In this document: piece by piece, positions 8,012-10,749 of the stretch | Layout of the letters: each line of letters opens with the position of its first letter | How positions within the stretch are numbered: the first letter of the stretch is position 1 | Assembly (NCBI GenBank): GCA_019137115.1 | Contig: JAGVSV010000128.1 | Location: 1 to 10,749, forward strand | From: Bacillota bacterium | GTDB taxonomy: Bacteria > Bacillota > Clostridia > Christensenellales > Aristaeellaceae | DNA: 10,749 bases | Reading direction: 5' to 3' | Position numbers and translations under genes: made by a program | The notes under the pieces: generated by a model | What the model was told of the DNA's origin: nothing | Database searches by the model: none | What the model saw: the letters and a program-made list of their open reading frames with translations, nothing else

Positions 8012-9703
8012 ATGCAGAACAGCCCGGAGCGCAGCAATTTTATTTGGGACATCATTGACGAGGACTTGCGGCTGGGCCGCTGCCAGAAGGTGCACACGCG
8101 CTTTCCGCCGGAACCCAACGGCTACCTTCACATTGGCCATTGCAAAGCGATGGTCACGAACTTTCTGACGGCGGAAAAGTATGGCGGGCTGTGCAACCTG
8201 CGCTTTGACGACACCAACCCAGAAAAGGAAGAAACCGAGTTTGTCGACAGCATGATGGAGGACATCCACTGGATGGGCTTCCACTGGGACGGCGGGCTGT
8301 ATTACGCCAGCGAATACTATGAGGAATGCTACCGCATCGCGGAGGATTTTATTAAGCGCGATCTGGCGTACATTGATGAGCTTTCCCAGGAGGAAATGCG
8401 CGCGTACCGCGGCACATTGACCGAGCCCGGCCGGAATAGTCCGTGGCGCGACCGGCCCTGGGAGGAAAGCCTGGATTTGTTCCGCCGCATGCGCGCGGGC
8501 GAGTTTGAGGAGGGCCGGATGGTGCTGCGCGCCAAGATCGACATGGCGTCGCCCAACATGAACATGCGCGACCCGACCATGTACCGCATCCTGTACAAGG
8601 AACATCACCGCACCGGCAACACCTGGTGCATCTACCCAATGTATGACTACGCGCACCCATTGGGCGACGCGATTGAGGGCATCACGCACTCGCTGTGCTC
8701 GCTGGAGTATGAGGATCACCGCCCGCTGTATGACTGGGTGGTGGAAAAGGCGGGCTACCGGACGCCCCACACCGACAAGCACGGGCACATGTCCACCGGC
8801 CCCCGGCAGATCGAGTTTGCAAGGCTCAATTTGACGCGCACGGTGATGAGCAAGCGCTACCTGCGCCAGCTGGTGGAAGGCGGTTATGTGACCGGGTGGG
8901 ATGACCCCCGCATGCCCACGCTGATCGGGATGCGCAGGCGCGGTTTTTCGCCTGCGGCCATCCGGGATTTTATCGACCGGGTGGGCCTGGCAAAGGCCGA
9001 CAGCGTGGTGGATTACGCGCTGCTGGAGCACTGCGTGCGCAACGACCTGGGCGACAAGGCCCCGCGCGTGATGGCGGTATTGAAGCCCCTCAAGGTGATC
9101 CTGACCAACTGGCCGGAGGGCAAGGTGGATACCCTGACCATGGAGAACCACCCCGAGCACCCCGACATGGGCGAGCGGCAGGTGTCCTTTGGCCGCGAGC
9201 TGTGGATCGATCAGGACGACTTTATGGAGAACCCGCCGAAAAAGTTCTTCCGCCTGTCGCCGGGCAATGAGGTGCGGCTCAAGGGCGCGTACATCATCCG
9301 CTGCGAGGAAGTGATCCGGGATGATGCGGGCAATATTACGGCGCTGGCCTGCACCGTGGACATGGACAGCCGCTCCGGCTCCCCCGGCTCCGAGCGGAGG
9401 GTAAAAGGCACGCTGCAATGGGTCAACGCCGCGGACTGCACGCCCATCGAGGCGCGGCTGTACGACCCCCTGCTGCGCGAGGATGAAGGCGACGACGAGG
9501 ACCGCAAGGACTTTATCGCCCGGCTGAATGACAAGAGCCTGGTTGTTGAGCGTGGCTATGCCGAGCACGCGGTGCTGGATGCCGACATTGGCTGGGTGTG
9601 CCAGTTTTTGCGGGTGGGCTATTTCTGCAAGGACAAGGACAGCACCCCCGCATTGCCGGTCATGAACCGTGTGGTGAGCCTGAAGGACAGCTACCGGCCG
9701 TAA
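8012..9703 (+). CDS. glnS: Glutaminyl-tRNA synthetase (GlnRS)
   Basis: The product is 563 residues, close to E. coli GlnRS at 554. It charges tRNA-Gln with glutamine using ATP in the cytoplasm. Class I signature HIGH is at residues 40-43 within PPEPNGYLHIGHCKA, and the second signature is VMSKRYL at 278-284 (MSKR replacing KMSKR, as usual in GlnRS). The stretch RFDDTNP and the sequence IEGITHSLCSLEYEDHRPLYDW are typical of GlnRS rather than GluRS, and the C-terminal anticodon-binding beta-barrels appear complete through the ending VVSLKDSYRP. Its own promoter and ribosome binding site precede it; gltX follows after 21 bases, so the two are probably cotranscribed. Many Bacillota lack glnS and make Gln-tRNA by GatCAB amidation; some clostridia carry glnS, generally thought to be acquired by horizontal transfer. 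Confidence 0.97.
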   Translation: MQNSPERSNFIWDIIDEDLRLGRCQKVHTRFPPEPNGYLHIGHCKAMVTNFLTAEKYGGLCNLRFDDTNPEKEETEFVDSMMEDIHWMGFHWDGGLYYASEYYEECYRIAEDFIKRDLAYIDELSQEEMRAYRGTLTEPGRNSPWRDRPWEESLDLFRRMRAGEFEEGRMVLRAKIDMASPNMNMRDPTMYRILYKEHHRTGNTWCIYPMYDYAHPLGDAIEGITHSLCSLEYEDHRPLYDWVVEKAGYRTPHTDKHGHMSTGPRQIEFARLNLTRTVMSKRYLRQLVEGGYVTGWDDPRMPTLIGMRRRGFSPAAIRDFIDRVGLAKADSVVDYALLEHCVRNDLGDKAPRVMAVLKPLKVILTNWPEGKVDTLTMENHPEHPDMGERQVSFGRELWIDQDDFMENPPKKFFRLSPGNEVRLKGAYIIRCEEVIRDDAGNITALACTVDMDSRSGSPGSERRVKGTLQWVNAADCTPIEARLYDPLLREDEGDDEDRKDFIARLNDKSLVVERGYAEHAVLDADIGWVCQFLRVGYFCKDKDSTPALPVMNRVVSLKDSYRP

Positions 9704-9712
9704 CAAACCGTG

Positions 9713-9719
9713 AAAGGAA
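9713..9719 (+). promoter_or_regulatory. Ribosome binding site of gltX
   Basis: AAAGGAA lies five bases before the ATG at 9725 in the 21-base gap after glnS. It supports this start, from which the frame begins directly with the conserved TIRTRFAPSPTG N-terminus of GluRS. Confidence 0.65.
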
Positions 9720-9724
9720 CCGAT

Positions 9725-10749
9725 ATGGCGACCATCCGCACGCGCTTTGCGCCCAGCCCCACCGGGTTTATGCACCTAGGCGGGCTCCGCACCGCGCTGT
9801 ATGACTACCTGTTTACGAGGAAAAACAACGGCGTGTTCGTGCTACGCATTGAGGACACCGACCAGGATCGCTTTGTGCCCGGCGCCACGGAGGTCATCTA
9901 TGACACGCTGCGCAGCTGCGGCATGCAGTGGGATGAAGGCCCGGACATCGGCGGCCCCTATGGACCGTATGTACAGAGCGAGCGCAAGGACACGTACCTG
10001 CCTTATGCCCTGCAGCTGATCGCATCAGGGCACGCGTATTATTGCTTCTGCACCCATGAGGAACTGGCGCAGCGCCGCGCTGCCGCCGAAGCCCGTGGCG
10101 ACACCTGGAAGTATGACAAGCACTGCCTATCCTTGACGCCGGAACAGGTCAAGCAAAAGCTGGACGCGGGTACCTCCTATGTGGTGCGGCAGAACGCGCC
10201 CGAGGTGGGCGAGAGCGGGTTTGATGACCTCGTATATGGCCACATCTCGGTGGAGAACAAGACGCTGGATGACATGGTGCTGCTAAAAGCCGACGGAATG
10301 CCCACCTATAACTTCGCCAACGTGGTGGATGACCACCTGATGGGCATCACCCACGTGATGCGCGGCATGGAGTACCTGTCCTCCACGCCGAAATACAACC
10401 TGTTGTACCGCGCGCTGGGCTGGGACGCGCCCACGTACATCCATCTGCCCACGGTGATGCGCGACCAGCAGCACAAGCTGTCCAAACGCGACGGCGACGC
10501 CTTTTACAGCGACTTTATCGACAAAGGGTACTTAACCGAGGCGCTCATTAACTACCTGGCGCTGGTGGGCTGGAGCCCGGGCAACGACCGCGAGTTTTTC
10601 ACGATGGACGAGCTGATCGAGGCGTTCAGCGTGGAGGGATTGTCCAAATCCCCCGCCATCTTTGACATTGAGAAGCTCAAATGGTTCAACGCGGCCTATA
10701 TCCGGGCGCTGTCGCCGGAGGAATATTTGGAGAAGGCCACGCCGTGGTT
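9725..10749 (+). CDS. gltX: Glutamyl-tRNA synthetase, N-terminal part (3' end outside window)
   Basis: An open frame runs from the ATG at 9725 off the end of the window, giving 341 complete codons of an enzyme usually near 480-500 residues. It charges tRNA-Glu with glutamate. The start RFAPSPTGFMHLGGLRTALY carries the class I signature as HLGG at residues 17-20 (a common GluRS form of HIGH). RIEDTDQDR follows, then the zinc-type insertion with CFC at 107-109 and HC at 133-134, and the second signature KLSKRDGDAFYSDF at 251-264. KGYLTEALINYLALVGWSPG is typical of bacterial GluRS. The anticodon-binding domain, which decides whether the enzyme also charges tRNA-Gln, is largely beyond the window. 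It sits 21 bases after glnS and probably shares its transcript. With GlnRS present, a discriminating GluRS would be expected. Confidence 0.95.
   Translation, partial: MATIRTRFAPSPTGFMHLGGLRTALYDYLFTRKNNGVFVLRIEDTDQDRFVPGATEVIYDTLRSCGMQWDEGPDIGGPYGPYVQSERKDTYLPYALQLIASGHAYYCFCTHEELAQRRAAAEARGDTWKYDKHCLSLTPEQVKQKLDAGTSYVVRQNAPEVGESGFDDLVYGHISVENKTLDDMVLLKADGMPTYNFANVVDDHLMGITHVMRGMEYLSSTPKYNLLYRALGWDAPTYIHLPTVMRDQQHKLSKRDGDAFYSDFIDKGYLTEALINYLALVGWSPGNDREFFTMDELIEAFSVEGLSKSPAIFDIEKLKWFNAAYIRALSPEEYLEKATPW

Noticed and set aside
7733..9775. A 680-codon open frame on the - strand across glnS
   Set aside because: It is antisense to a clear GlnRS, has a low-complexity composition, and lacks a recognisable domain; the same reasoning removes the long - strand frames at 2992-4377 and 4404-5657.

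Overview
The window is about 10.7 kb of GC-rich bacterial DNA in which every supported gene lies on the + strand, with short gaps, stop/start overlaps and strong GGAGG-type ribosome binding sites. Protein-level resemblance (the style of MurC, LepA, GlnRS and GluRS, and a CUT1 sugar ABC cassette without its own ATPase) suggests a high-GC member of the Bacillota, probably class Clostridia or a relative known mainly from metagenomes. That placement is inferred from remembered family patterns, not from a search.

Layout. Positions 1-705 hold the C-terminal part of a MurC-like Mur ligase (cell wall synthesis). Its stop overlaps the GTG start of lepA (elongation factor 4, 702-2510). One base after lepA begins a 575-residue protein of unknown function (2512-4239): an N-terminal four-cysteine zinc ribbon, a charged linker, one membrane span and a long beta-rich region predicted to lie outside the membrane. 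These three genes look like one transcription unit. A 155-base gap (4240-4394) carries a good sigma-70-type promoter and opens a carbohydrate ABC importer cassette: secreted solute-binding protein (4395-5630), a 130-base gap with two inverted repeats, and two MalF/MalG-like permeases (5761-6675 and 6672-7532, overlapping by ATGA). No ATPase, glycosidase or regulator accompanies them, so a shared MsmX-type ATPase is the likely partner. Next is a small two-span membrane protein whose reading frame is broken near 7788 (7573-7919). A promoter with a perfect TATAAT -10 (7954-7982) then starts the aminoacyl-tRNA synthetase pair: glnS (8012-9703) and gltX (9725 to the window end, incomplete).

How the parts relate. 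Most of the window is housekeeping (peptidoglycan, translation), with one sugar-uptake cassette inserted between the units. I found no mobile element, CRISPR array, phage gene, rRNA or tRNA, and no convincing evidence of a new multi-gene defence or biosynthetic system. The points most worth a second look are the zinc-ribbon/membrane/beta-domain protein behind lepA, the hairpins between the binding-protein and permease genes, the frameshifted small membrane gene (whose break falls on a GGGCCCA heptamer), and the adjacent GlnRS and GluRS genes.
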